A stretch of DNA of 64,000 nucleotides from Acetobacter pomorum (GTDB taxonomy: Bacteria; Pseudomonadota; Alphaproteobacteria; Acetobacterales; Acetobacteraceae): NCBI RefSeq assembly GCF_002738225.1, contig NZ_PEBQ01000144.1, positions 186,001 through 250,000 of the forward strand, read 5' to 3'. Made by a program: the position numbers and the translations under genes. The notes below the pieces were generated by a model, which saw nothing but the letters and a program-made list of their open reading frames with translations, was not told where the DNA came from and searched no databases. Shown piece by piece: positions 44,624 to 55,600 of this stretch (positions within the stretch are counted from its first letter, which is position 1; each line of letters starts with the position of its first letter).

Positions 44624-45478
44624 TTACATCTGGTAATGGCTGGCTTCCAACTGATCCATATTTTCCCACAAGGTGGCGGCACTAAACCCAAAGTGCCTGA
44701 GATGCATCAGCAAAGGCTGATCATCTGGTAACGCTGTAAACCATGCACGTGGTTGTGCGTAGGTCTTGTCTGGCAGGTTGGCCAGCAGGTTACAGGTGTG
44801 CCGTGCGACTGCGGGTGCGGGGTCCAGCCACGTCAGGTTGGGGGGGGAGAGCCTGCGCAGGCGATCCAGCACAAAGGTATAATGCGTGCAGCCAAGGCCC
44901 ACGACATCCAGCCTGCTGGAATCCGGGTGAATGAACAACCCTTCAATTTCACGCAAAATAGCGGCATCCGGCACATCTTGCCCCCGAAAAGCCAGTTCTG
45001 CACAGCTTGCCAGCCCCGGTGCGGCATGGGCAATAAGTGTACATTCTGGCGCGTAAAGCGCATGCAGGCGGGAAAGATAGGGCCGCCGTATTGTGGCACG
45101 TGTGGCCAAAAGCCCAATAACTTTGGTTTGGGTGATACGCGCAGCCCAACGAATGGGAGGCACACACCCTACAAAAGGCATGTTTGGCCACGCCGCGCGC
45201 AAAGCCTCCAATGCCAATGTGCTGGCCGTATTGCAGGCAACCACCACGGCTTGAGGTTTCAGGCGTGTAATGGCTTGAGAAAGCAGAGAGACGATTCGTT
45301 CAATTAGGAATGTATCGTCCTGCTCGCCGTAAGGAAAAACGGCGGTATCGGCCAGATAATCTATACAAACTTCTGGTGCCAGTGTTTGAATGGCCCTGAC
45401 AATGCCTAACCCCCCAATTCCGGAATCAAACGCCAGAATATGCCGGGGAGCAAAAAAAGCAGGGCCATGTGTGTGCAC
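44624..45478 (-). CDS. murI: Glutamate racemase
   Basis: Supplies D-glutamate for peptidoglycan. 284 residues with AFDSGIGGLGIVRAIQ, the two catalytic cysteines in VVACNTASTLALEAL and GLGCTHYTFVLDRL, and DTAVFPYGEQ. The GTG at 45478 lies 4 bases after the pyrE stop with AAGGA upstream (inside the pyrE end); the longer frame overlaps pyrE and is not used. Cotranscribed with pyrE. Confidence 0.92.
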   Translation of the reverse strand: MHTHGPAFFAPRHILAFDSGIGGLGIVRAIQTLAPEVCIDYLADTAVFPYGEQDDTFLIERIVSLLSQAITRLKPQAVVVACNTASTLALEALRAAWPNMPFVGCVPPIRWAARITQTKVIGLLATRATIRRPYLSRLHALYAPECTLIAHAAPGLASCAELAFRGQDVPDAAILREIEGLFIHPDSSRLDVVGLGCTHYTFVLDRLRRLSPPNLTWLDPAPAVARHTCNLLANLPDKTYAQPRAWFTALPDDQPLLMHLRHFGFSAATLWENMDQLEASHYQM

Positions 45479-45482
45479 CGCT

Positions 45483-46238
45483 TTATTTATCCTTACCTGC
45501 CTTGAATGCTGCGGCTTCTTCCAGACTGGCAACGCCACCATGGCGGGCGGACCAAGCGCAGGGATCTTCCAGAAAACGGCGCACTTCTGATGCGGCTTCT
45601 TCTGAGAAGTATGGCCGTGTGGAGCATGCTTCCAGCACATCCCACCATGTGCACAGCGCGTGCAAGGATACGTTCATTTCCGCCAGAGTGTTCTGTGCAC
45701 CGGGGAAAACACCGTAGTAGAACACCACAAACGCGTGGTTGATAATGGCCCCGGCATTACGCAATGCGTTGGCAAACTGCACTTTGGAGCCACCATCTGT
45801 GGTCAGATCTTCTACCAGCAGGGTGCGCATGTTTTCGGGCACATCGCCTTCAATCTGGGCATTGCGGCCAAACCCCTTGGGCTTTTTGCGCACATAGGCC
45901 ATGGGCAGCATCATGCGGTCTGCCATCCATGCAGCAAACGGAATACCTGCAGTTTCACCCCCAACCACAGCATCCAGGCTTTCATACCCCACGTGGCGAC
46001 CAATTTTTTCCACGCCCAGTTCCATAATTTTGGCGCGGGCACGGGGGAAAAAGATAATGCGGCGGCAATCAATATAGACGGGGGATTTCCAGCCAGAGGT
46101 CAGGGTATAGGGATCTTCTGGGCGGAAATTCACGGCCTTGATTTCCAGCAGCAGGCGTGCGGTGGTCAAGGCCGCGTCGCGGTCCCAGTCACTGGTCTCG
46201 GCTGGGTGGGCAGAGGCCACGCCTGAGGGTGATGTCAT
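45483..46238 (-). CDS. pyrE: Orotate phosphoribosyltransferase
   Basis: Forms OMP from orotate and PRPP. 251 residues with LTSGWKSPVYIDCRRIIFFPRAR, AVVGGETAGIPFAAWMADR, the lysine-rich loop YVRKKPKGFGR, and the PRPP motif LLVEDLTTDGGSK. An N-terminal extension of about 20 residues precedes the core. Its stop is only 4 bases before murI. Confidence 0.95.
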   Translation of the reverse strand: MTSPSGVASAHPAETSDWDRDAALTTARLLLEIKAVNFRPEDPYTLTSGWKSPVYIDCRRIIFFPRARAKIMELGVEKIGRHVGYESLDAVVGGETAGIPFAAWMADRMMLPMAYVRKKPKGFGRNAQIEGDVPENMRTLLVEDLTTDGGSKVQFANALRNAGAIINHAFVVFYYGVFPGAQNTLAEMNVSLHALCTWWDVLEACSTRPYFSEEAASEVRRFLEDPCAWSARHGGVASLEEAAAFKAGKDK

Positions 46239-46484
46239 GTGCGCATATCCTTAAATTTAACGGTTGTGCATATATGTTTGGAATAACGCCGCAAGCGTGG
46301 AAAATCCATGCCTGATGGAAGGGTTTTCCTGCAAATACATCCTGTATTGATGTGTAAATGGCATAAGAGTGAAAAACTTGTGATGTGCAAAAGTCTGGGA
46401 ATTGCTTTTTCCACCTTGCGCACAGGCCGGATGTAGCGTTTAATCAACGCTAGTTAAGATTGATTATCAGTTAAGGAACATGCC

Positions 46485-46724
46485 GTGGCCGCCGAAGCTA
46501 ATCGTATTGCGCGCAAGTGTGAGCGGGCCGTTATAACGGCTTACAAGGAACTGCGCGAAGTTGGGACAGCAGATGTTACGGCGTTTAATGCCTGCACAAC
46601 CCTGTACCGTATTCATCATCCCGAATCTTCTGTGAATGAGGCGCGGCGCCTTGTTTCCGAATGGATTGATCATCACGTTGTCCGTATGGATTCCGGCCCA
46701 ACCAAAGGGTGTGATTGCAACTAG
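46485..46724 (+). CDS. Small conserved-looking protein of unknown function
   Basis: 79 residues from a GTG start with AAGGA at 46473-46477. Predominantly helical and charged (MAAEANRIARKCERAVITAYKEL, RRLVSEWIDHH) with a C-terminal CDCN. No family recognised. It stands alone, divergent from pyrE-murI, and has its own terminator, which supports a real gene. Confidence 0.6.
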   Translation: MAAEANRIARKCERAVITAYKELREVGTADVTAFNACTTLYRIHHPESSVNEARRLVSEWIDHHVVRMDSGPTKGCDCN

Positions 46725-46751
46725 GCACTTAACGGATCGTTCAACGTTATC

Positions 46752-46786
46752 AAACGCATGTTCCGGCAATGGGCATGCGTTTTTTT
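46752..46786 (+). terminator. Intrinsic terminator after the 79-residue gene
   Basis: AAACGCATG pairs with CATGCGTTT and runs straight into TTTTT. Confidence 0.85.
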
Positions 46787-46853
46787 ATGCTTGAAGGCTA
46801 GGTAGCGTTTATTCGCTCTGCCGCCCTATTTTTTTGGAAAGAGCGTGCAAACA

Positions 46854-46887
46854 AAAAGCCGACTTCCCGTAAGGAAAGTCGGCTTTT
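46854..46887 (-). terminator. Intrinsic terminator after citrate synthase
   Basis: AAAAGCCGACTT and AAGTCGGCTTTT pair perfectly with an inner CC/GG; the T-run serves the minus-strand citrate synthase transcript. Confidence 0.88.
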
Positions 46888-46902
46888 GGGGGTTAGTCTG
46901 TT

Positions 46903-48213
46903 TTAGCGTTTGGCAAGCGGCACATAGTCACGCTGCGGTGCGCCAATATAAAGCTGGCGAGGGCGGCTGATACGCTGGCCCGGTTCTTCAATCATTTCCT
47001 TCCACTGGCTCACCCAGCCGGTGGTGCGGGCTACGGCAAACAGCACAGTAAACATGCTGGTGGGGATGCCCATGGCCTTGAGAATGATGCCAGAGTAGAA
47101 ATCCACATTCGGGTAAAGTTTGCGCTGCACGAAGTAATCATCGCTCAGAGCAATCTTTTCCAGCTCAACCGCCAGATCCAACAGCGGATCATCCTTAATG
47201 CCAAGTTCTGTCAGCACTTCGTGGCAGGTCTGCTGCATGATCTTCGCACGAGGGTCGAAGTTCTTGTAAACGCGGTGGCCAAAGCCCATCAGCTTTACGC
47301 CGCTGTTCTTGTCCTTCACCTGTGCGATAAAGGCAGGAATATTTTCTTTCTTGCCAATACGGGCCAGCATTTTCAGCACAGCTTCGTTTGCGCCACCATG
47401 TGCAGGTCCCCACAGAGCGGCAATGCCCGCAGCAATACAGGCAAACTGATTGGCCCCTGTAGAACCAGCCAGACGTACGGTGGAGGTAGAGGCATTCTGC
47501 TCATGATCGGCATGCAGAATCAGAATCCGGTTCATGGCGCGGGCCAGAACAGGGTTGACCTTGTAAGGTTCGGACATGCGCGCGAACATCATGGACAGGA
47601 AGTTTTCTGCGTAGTTCAGATCATTCCGCGGGTAGATAAAGGCTTCACCCTGCGTGTATTTGTAAGCCCATGCCGCAATGGTTGGGATTTTGGCAATCAG
47701 CCGCATGGCTGCCAGATCCCGATTGGCGGGAATGGCAATATCGTTGGCATCTGGGTAGAAGGCAGACAAAGCCCCAACCGTACCACACAGAATGGCCATG
47801 GGATGGGCATCACGCCGGAAGCCGTTAAAGAAGTTACGGATCTGCTCGTGCAGCAGCGTATGGTTTGTAAGGGTATTGGTGAAGGTGTCGTACTGCGCCT
47901 TGTTGGGCAGTTCGCCATTCAAAAGCAGATAAATAACTTCTTCGTAGGAAGCATTTTCGGCCAGCTGCGCAATAGGGTAACCACGGTGCAGCAGAACGCC
48001 TTTATCACCATCAATAAAGGTGATTTTGCTGTTGCAGGCCGCTGTTTCCCCGTAACCTGGGTCAAACGTGAAAACGCCCAGTTGCGCCGGAAGTTTGCGG
48101 ATGTCGATAACATCCGGTCCCAGAGTGCCTGAAAGCACAGGCATTTCGGCGGATTTTCCATCAACCGAAATGGTAGCGGTAGATAGCTTACCTTCTTTCT
48201 GCGACGCGCTCAT
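46903..48213 (-). CDS. aarA: Citrate synthase (acetic acid resistance protein AarA)
   Basis: Condenses acetyl-CoA with oxaloacetate and is needed for acetate tolerance in A. aceti. 436 residues from [19 protein letters not shown], the start and length I remember for A. aceti AarA; the ATG at 48213 has GAAGGA upstream, whereas the frame's first ATG (48282) has no ribosome site. Type II hexameric citrate synthase: catalytic His in [11 protein letters not shown], His in [14 protein letters not shown] and [15 protein letters not shown], and Asp in [17 protein letters not shown]. Its downstream terminator makes it monocistronic or last in the SixA/chorismate mutase unit. Confidence 0.96.
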   Translation of the reverse strand: MSASQKEGKLSTATISVDGKSAEMPVLSGTLGPDVIDIRKLPAQLGVFTFDPGYGETAACNSKITFIDGDKGVLLHRGYPIAQLAENASYEEVIYLLLNGELPNKAQYDTFTNTLTNHTLLHEQIRNFFNGFRRDAHPMAILCGTVGALSAFYPDANDIAIPANRDLAAMRLIAKIPTIAAWAYKYTQGEAFIYPRNDLNYAENFLSMMFARMSEPYKVNPVLARAMNRILILHADHEQNASTSTVRLAGSTGANQFACIAAGIAALWGPAHGGANEAVLKMLARIGKKENIPAFIAQVKDKNSGVKLMGFGHRVYKNFDPRAKIMQQTCHEVLTELGIKDDPLLDLAVELEKIALSDDYFVQRKLYPNVDFYSGIILKAMGIPTSMFTVLFAVARTTGWVSQWKEMIEEPGQRISRPRQLYIGAPQRDYVPLAKR

Positions 48214-48365
48214 TAGTGTTTCCTTCTGCATGGTTGGGCCACGGTCGCTGCTGCGGCCTGCTCGTCGCACTTTGTCACTCATTCAAAAGGAAACCGGAAG
48301 GTTGCCAGCGATAAACGAAGCGTTATCGGAAAGGAGTATGCTTGGAAAACCACAGTTTTTTGGGT

Positions 48366-48890
48366 TTAGGGTCGCGCGAATGTGTGCAAATGCATGCTTT
48401 GGGCATCGCACATTTGCCAGCGTGTTATATCTGGCAACGTTTCGCTACCGTACATTTCAAAAACAGCAACAGAGGCTGGAGCGAATCCCTGATCCAGCGC
48501 ACTGGCCTGCATGTCTAACTGATGCGCCAGCAAGGAAATACCGGGGTTATGCCCCACCATCAGCACTGTGTGGGCTGAATCGGGAACGCGCTGAATTTGT
48601 GCCAACAAAGCTTCAGGCGTGGCGTCGTAAATATCTGCACAATATTCGGGCGTGGGAAGGGGGCATGCCAGTGCCGCCACAACGCCTGCCAGAGTCTGCC
48701 GTGTGCGCACTGCCGGGCTACATAAAATGGTATCGGGCACAATGCCGTGCGCTGCCAGCCAGTGCCCACAGCGCTGTGCCGCCTCTTGCCCTGCGGGCGT
48801 AAGTGGGCGATTCATGTCAGCATCAACGCTGAAATTTCCCAAAGGGGCGGAAGCGGCTTCAGCGTGGCGAAGCAGAACAAGGCGGCGCAT
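48366..48890 (-). CDS. SixA-like histidine phosphatase
   Basis: Phosphohistidine phosphatase-type enzyme of 174 residues. The RHAE motif (LVLLRHAEAAS), the conserved RTRQTL arginine region and VGHNPGISLLA with the second catalytic His are all present. It is short, without the extra lid of phosphoglycerate mutases, as for SixA. It starts 9 bases after the chorismate mutase stop. A SixA-like gene (aarB) next to citrate synthase is, as I recall, part of the A. aceti aarABC locus; I leave the symbol blank because I cannot verify it. Confidence 0.85.
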   Translation of the reverse strand: MRRLVLLRHAEAASAPLGNFSVDADMNRPLTPAGQEAAQRCGHWLAAHGIVPDTILCSPAVRTRQTLAGVVAALACPLPTPEYCADIYDATPEALLAQIQRVPDSAHTVLMVGHNPGISLLAHQLDMQASALDQGFAPASVAVFEMYGSETLPDITRWQMCDAQSMHLHTFARP

Positions 48891-48899
48891 GCGTGGGGC

Positions 48900-49229
48900 T
48901 TATGCTTTGGGGGCTTCGGCTGTGTGCCGGGCTATGGCTTCATGGTGGCGGATCACTTCATGGATAATGAAGTTCAGGAACTTTTCAGCAAAATCCGGGT
49001 CCAGATGTGCGTCTTCTGCCAGTTTACGCAGGCGGGCAATCTGCTGAGCCTCACGTGCAGGGTCTGCTGGGGGCATGTTGTAGCGTGCTTTAAGTGCACC
49101 TACAGCCTTGGTGCAGCGGAAACGTTCCGCCAGCATGGAAACCAGGGCAGAATCGATATTATCAATACTACAGCGCAGGTCCTGAAGGGCCTGAGTGGGG
49201 GAGATGGGCTGGTCGTCTGTCACGGTCAT
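48900..49229 (-). CDS. Chorismate mutase (AroQ type)
   Basis: Converts chorismate into prephenate for Phe/Tyr synthesis. 109 residues, all-helical AroQ class: LRCSIDNIDSALVSMLAERFRCTKAVGALKARYNMPPADPAREAQQI and the third helix FAEKFLNFIIHEVIRHHEAIA. Conserved Arg (ERFR), Lys (GALKAR) and Glu/His positions of the active site are visible. Monofunctional, not fused to prephenate dehydratase. Sits between the metallophosphoesterase and sixA-like genes in one orientation. Confidence 0.9.
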   Translation of the reverse strand: MTVTDDQPISPTQALQDLRCSIDNIDSALVSMLAERFRCTKAVGALKARYNMPPADPAREAQQIARLRKLAEDAHLDPDFAEKFLNFIIHEVIRHHEAIARHTAEAPKA

Positions 49230-49295
49230 GCTGTTCCGGTTCTGTCACAATAGGCATCAGCGCCTGCAAGGGGCGCTGTGGTTGGTAGGGTTTAA

Positions 49296-50027
49296 TCAGG
49301 CTTTTTCCACAAAAGGAGGGGGCAGGTCCAGCCATGCCAGATGTCCCCCTTTGCCAGCGCCTGTATCTACAAAAACGGCCTGCCCACCAGAACGCCCGGG
49401 AATGGCAAGCGGGCAGCCATTGGTGGAGCGCTGATCATGCCCACAATAGATAGTGTAACCGGCGGGAATGGTGTTTACCCAGTTGAGTGTACGTTCCGGG
49501 TATCCATCTGGCTGCATACGGTTTGTGGTTTCCCCAAACAATGCGCGTGAAAGCAGATAGGTCACACGGCCCAGTGGCGGCGGTGGGGGTTCCATCAGCA
49601 TGCGTGGGTCAAATGCGCCATGCACAAAAATGGTCTGGCCCATAACCAGCCATGCGGGTGCGCTTTCCAGCACGGGCAGAAGGGTTTGCAGTACATCTGC
49701 ATTTTCTGGCTGGTAAAGTTGCGCCAGTGTTTCTTCCAGATGTGGGGTGGAGCGTAAACGTTTGCCCATAAGGGCGCGCCCCAGCTTGCGATCATGATTG
49801 CCAATTAAAAACAGGCCACGCTTTTCATGCATCACTTGCAACATCAGCCGCAAAACGCCTGCGCTGTCTGGGCCGTAATCTACCAAGTCCCCCAGCTGTA
49901 TAACAAAGCGGTCCGTGGCCACGGCGTGGCGGAAAGCGTCCAGATCTCCATGCACGTCCCCCACAATGCGGAGTCCGTTTCGCATTGCATTTTTCACGTT
50001 TCCGTCAGGGGGAAGCTGTTCAAACAT
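49296..50027 (-). CDS. Metallophosphoesterase (PPP/ApaH-like)
   Basis: Calcineurin-like phosphoesterase, 243 residues. All metal motifs are present: GDVHGDLDAF, GDLVDYGPDS, GNHDRKLG, FVHGAFDP and GHDQRSTNG. It resembles PPP-family serine/threonine phosphatases and diadenosine tetraphosphatases; the substrate is not clear. First gene of the minus-strand unit; divergent from aarC with about 300 bases between. Confidence 0.82.
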   Translation of the reverse strand: MFEQLPPDGNVKNAMRNGLRIVGDVHGDLDAFRHAVATDRFVIQLGDLVDYGPDSAGVLRLMLQVMHEKRGLFLIGNHDRKLGRALMGKRLRSTPHLEETLAQLYQPENADVLQTLLPVLESAPAWLVMGQTIFVHGAFDPRMLMEPPPPPLGRVTYLLSRALFGETTNRMQPDGYPERTLNWVNTIPAGYTIYCGHDQRSTNGCPLAIPGRSGGQAVFVDTGAGKGGHLAWLDLPPPFVEKA

Positions 50028-50217
50028 GGTGTTTTAATCCGTTATTTCCTTACTTCCATGTAGGCTTTCCGAGATCAAACAGGAACTGGAAGGGCAAGTT
50101 TTTTTTCACTTTCCTCCTGATCGTGCACAAGTATGTGACGCGCCAGCACGATGTGTTTGCGCTTACGTTATACGGGCAATCGGGTTTTTGAAAAACAGCC
50201 TGAAACGGAAGGACAAC

Positions 50218-51850
<1,633 letters not shown>

Positions 51851-51851
<1 letters not shown>

Positions 51852-51880
51852 AAAAAGGGGTGGATTTCCACCTCTTTTTT
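51851..51880 (+). terminator. Intrinsic terminator after aarC
   Basis: AAAAAAGGGGTGGA and TCCACCTCTTTTTT pair with a 2-base loop (one G-T wobble position), followed by a long T-run. Confidence 0.9.
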
Positions 51881-51931
51881 TCGGCTTCTTCCCATGTTCC
51901 TTATGAGGGTGGGAGGAAGCCTTTTTTACAA

Positions 51932-52690
51932 TCAGCTTTTATTGGTGGTTGTATCGGCGAGTTGCGTGGGTTGTTGGGTAATCATGATATCCACAGGGCG
52001 TTCAGCCAGAAACTCGCTGGTAGAGCCTTGGGGGGAGCCTGGGTTATCCGTAATAATGGCTTCAGCATCACGGTGTGTCAGTGCAAACAAATGCGGTGTT
52101 GCAGAAGGGGAAATATAGGCTGCATAGGGGTGGCGGCCCGCCAGTTTATGCGCGGCATAGGCATCACGCTCTGAATTTACGGGAATGGCCACCATAATTT
52201 TGGAATCCGCATGCAAAACGGTTTCTGTGTCTTTATGGTCTGAAGGCACCAGAATAACCCTGTCCCGCATCCGGGTTTTGCGCACCAGCTTGACCACCTC
52301 ATCCGCGTTGGTGGTGTTCATATCCAGCATTAACAGGGTATTAGACCGGTGGGCAGAGGCCAAAACGCCCCCCAGCTCATTAGAGCCGGGTTCCACCATA
52401 ATCCGACCATCTGGCCCGCTGGCCAGCTCCAACCGCAACATGGAGGGCACACCCTCATGCGGGGATGATGCTGAAACCGGCGTAGTGACAAGCCCTGTGC
52501 CCGGTGTGCACACAATCAACCCATGGTGGATGCGTGCCATAATGCCATAGGCCTTGGAGTGCTGCACAACCAGTGTTGTGCCCACGGCCACGCACAGGCC
52601 CACAGCCAGTGCGATTTTTTTAAGGCAACCAGAAGAGGATTTGCCACTTTGTTTTACAGAGATGTCAGCCGCCTTTTCAGGGTGCGACAT
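51932..52690 (-). CDS. Degenerate GDPD-like protein with N-terminal membrane anchor
   Basis: 252 residues from an ATG that overlaps the smc end by 14 bases. A hydrophobic segment at about 28-46 (IALAVGLCVAVGTTLVVQ) is an anchor or signal. The rest resembles a glycerophosphodiester phosphodiesterase barrel: LLMLDMNTTNADEVVKLVRKT, RVILVPSDHKDTETV and DAEAIITDNPGSP. The catalytic HRG and E-x-D motifs are not visible, so an inactive relative is likely. Weak assignment. Confidence 0.5.
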   Translation of the reverse strand: MSHPEKAADISVKQSGKSSSGCLKKIALAVGLCVAVGTTLVVQHSKAYGIMARIHHGLIVCTPGTGLVTTPVSASSPHEGVPSMLRLELASGPDGRIMVEPGSNELGGVLASAHRSNTLLMLDMNTTNADEVVKLVRKTRMRDRVILVPSDHKDTETVLHADSKIMVAIPVNSERDAYAAHKLAGRHPYAAYISPSATPHLFALTHRDAEAIITDNPGSPQGSTSEFLAERPVDIMITQQPTQLADTTTNKS

Positions 52691-55600
52691 TCGGTTCTTC
52701 CTTATCATTCTGGCCAGCCATGGAAGCCGCTCGTGCCAAATCAACTGAAAGCACGCGGCTTACGCCTCGCTCCTGCATGGTTACGCCAAACAGGTGGTCC
52801 ATATGGGCCATAGTTAACTGGTGGTGGGTGACTACCAGAAAACGGGTTCCCGCTTCGGTTACCATATCACCAAGTAGAGCACTAAAGCGGCCTACATTGG
52901 CATCATCCAGCGGTGCGTCCACTTCATCAAGGACGCATACAGGAGCAGGATTACAGCGGAAAACAGCAAAAATCAATGACAATGCGGTTAAAGCTTGTTC
53001 ACCTCCTGAAAGAAGAGAAAGGGTTGCAAGCTTTTTACCGGGAGGTTGTGCGTAAATTTCTAACCCGGCTTCCAGCGGGTCATCACTCCCAACAAGGCCC
53101 AGATGGGCACGTCCACCCCCAAACATACGGGTAAACAAAGACTGGAAGTGGTGGTCCACCTGCGTGAACACAGCCATCAGCCGTTCACGCCCTTCTTTGT
53201 TGAGTGTGCCAATAGAGCCACGCAGACGGCTGATGGCGGCTTCCAGGTCAGAAATTTCATCTGCCAGTGTACGCGCTTGGGTAGAAGCTTCCTCAGCCTC
53301 AATTTCTGCGCGCAGGTTAACAGGCCCCATATCTTCACGCTCCCGCGTCAGACGGGATATTTTGCGGCGGAGGGCGTTTTCTGCAGATTCTGTCAGATCC
53401 CCCGTGGGCTGACGCGGCGGAGTGGGTGTATCCGCCAGAAGTTGGTCCAGAATGGCCTGTGCCTGCTCACTTTTGGCATCGGCTTTCAGCAGGTTTTCAC
53501 GTGCTGTATTCAGTTCGGCTTCTGTGCGGCGGCGCTGTTCATTGGCGGCATTTAAGGCTGATTCGGCTTCAGCACGTATTTTATCGGCCTGTGCGTAGGC
53601 TTCTTCTGCATCTTCCAAGGCTGAAAGGGTTTGCTGTTTCTGGCGTTGCGCCTCAGCCGGAAGTTCTGAAACCTTACTGTGATCACTCTGTGCCGTTTTG
53701 ACGCGTTGCGCCGCATTTTCGGCCTCTGTGTGGGCTGTTGCGGCGCGTTGGCGCCATTCTTCTTCTGCAGCCACAAGAGATGTCAGGCGTGCTTCCAGCG
53801 TTGTGGCTTCGGCCAGAAGTGTGGCGCGCAGTTCACGCGTTGCTTCTAGCTGAGTGGTAAGAGCAGCACGCTGCGTGTGCAGTTGGGCAAGTGTGTTCTC
53901 TGCATCTTGTGGCATGTCTGCGGCTGTTTGAGCCTCGGCCTGTGTTGCAGATATGAGCTTGTCTTGGGCATCCTGCTGCTCATGCTGGAGTTCTTCAAGC
54001 CGAGGGGTCAGGGCGGCAATTCTGCTACGCAGGGCAAGGGCCTGTTCCTGCATTTTCTGCTGCTGCTGAGTGGTGGTTTGCACAGCCTGTTCGGCCTGGA
54101 TAAAGGCAGACGTAGCCGTTTGAAAAGCCAGTTGTGCCTGTTCCAGATTGTTTTGAGCGTCTTGCAAGGCTGCGGCTGTGGCATTTTCTGTTTGCGCAGC
54201 TGTCAGCCGTTGTTCCAGTTCAAGAACAGTTGCTGCTTCCACATCCAGATTTTGTTTGAGGCGTTGGCGTTCTGGGGCAAGTGTTTCCAACCGAGTGGTG
54301 GCGGCTGTGTGCTGGTTTTCGGTTTGAGTCTGTTTGTGCTGCACACGCTGAAAGGTCTGTTCCGCCAGTTTAAGGGCTGTGCGGCAGTCCTGCTCGGCCT
54401 TCTGTGCGGCTGTATGCTGTGCCCGTGCGGTGGAAAGGGCTTGCTGAAAGCTTTGCAATGGGGGCAGTGCCTGTTGCGCTGCTGTGGCGCTTGCCAAAGC
54501 AGCTTCGGCTTCAGCCTTGGCGGCAAGTGCACGTTCCTGTTGGGGGCGCAACGCATCTAACCGTGCGCGGAAAGATGTATGCTGGCGTTCCAGCTCGGAT
54601 TCCTGCGTACGGGCCTTTTGCAAGCTTTGTTCCAGCTTGCCGCGTTCTATACGTTGTTCCTGCGCCAGCTTTTCTCCAGCCTGCACGTTAGCACGGGCAA
54701 TTGCGGCTTTTTCTTCGGCTTGCGGAACGTGCTGTTCCATTTCTGCAATGCGGGCCGAGGTTTCACGCAGAATACGGCGTTGGGCCAGACGGCGAGCAGA
54801 GGCATCAGGCTCTCCCGCACGGGTGTAAAAACCATCCCACCGCCATAAATCCCCGGCGCGAGACACCAGGCATTGGCCCGGCAGAAGCTGCGCCTGCAAG
54901 GCTGTGCCATCTGTGCCATCGGGCACAACACCAGTATATGCTAGCACTCTGTTCAGTTCTGGCGGTGCGGTGATAACGGATTTAAGGGCAACAGCTTTGC
55001 CGGGTAGAGGAACGGTAGAAGTATCTTTCAGTAAATGCCAGCCGCGTGGGGCGTTATCAGCCGCAGGCGCATCCAATCCGTCTGTGAGTGCTACGGCCAG
55101 CGCGACCTCATATTCTTCGGGAACAGTGATCTGAGCTGATATTGGTTCAGCCGAGGCTTCTTTTTCATTCCCCAGAGCTTCCGCCAGCCCTTCTGCCTGA
55201 GCACGCAGGCGCGTCAGCTCGGTTTGCAAAGTGGTGAGCGTCTGCTGGGTTTGTGTTTGTTCCTGCCGATGGTGTTGCAGGTTGCGTTCGGTTGTTTCCA
55301 GCGCCTGCACAACTTTTTGCAAGGCCTGTTCTTGCGTGGTGCGCTGTGCTCGCGCTTGCTTTAGCGCATCTTCGGGCGGTGCTTCTGCCTGTGTTTTTTC
55401 CAGCGCCTGCGTAAAGGTCTGGGCCTCCTGCGTTGCGCGTTTGAGAGAGGATTCGGCAGCCCGCAGGCTGTTTTCTGTATTACGGCGCTGGGCTTCGGCC
55501 TCCTGCGCCGCGCGGCTGGCATCTGTAAGGGCTGTATTGGTGTTTAGCCGCTCTGTTTCAGCCTTTTCCAGTGCTTCACGGGCAGCCTGCACGGCTTGTG

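Noticed and set aside
53877-54560. 227-codon Leu/Cys-rich ORF opposite smc that looks membrane-like
   Set aside because: Antisense of Gln/Ala-rich coiled coil gives Leu/Cys-rich hydrophobic translation; not a real gene.
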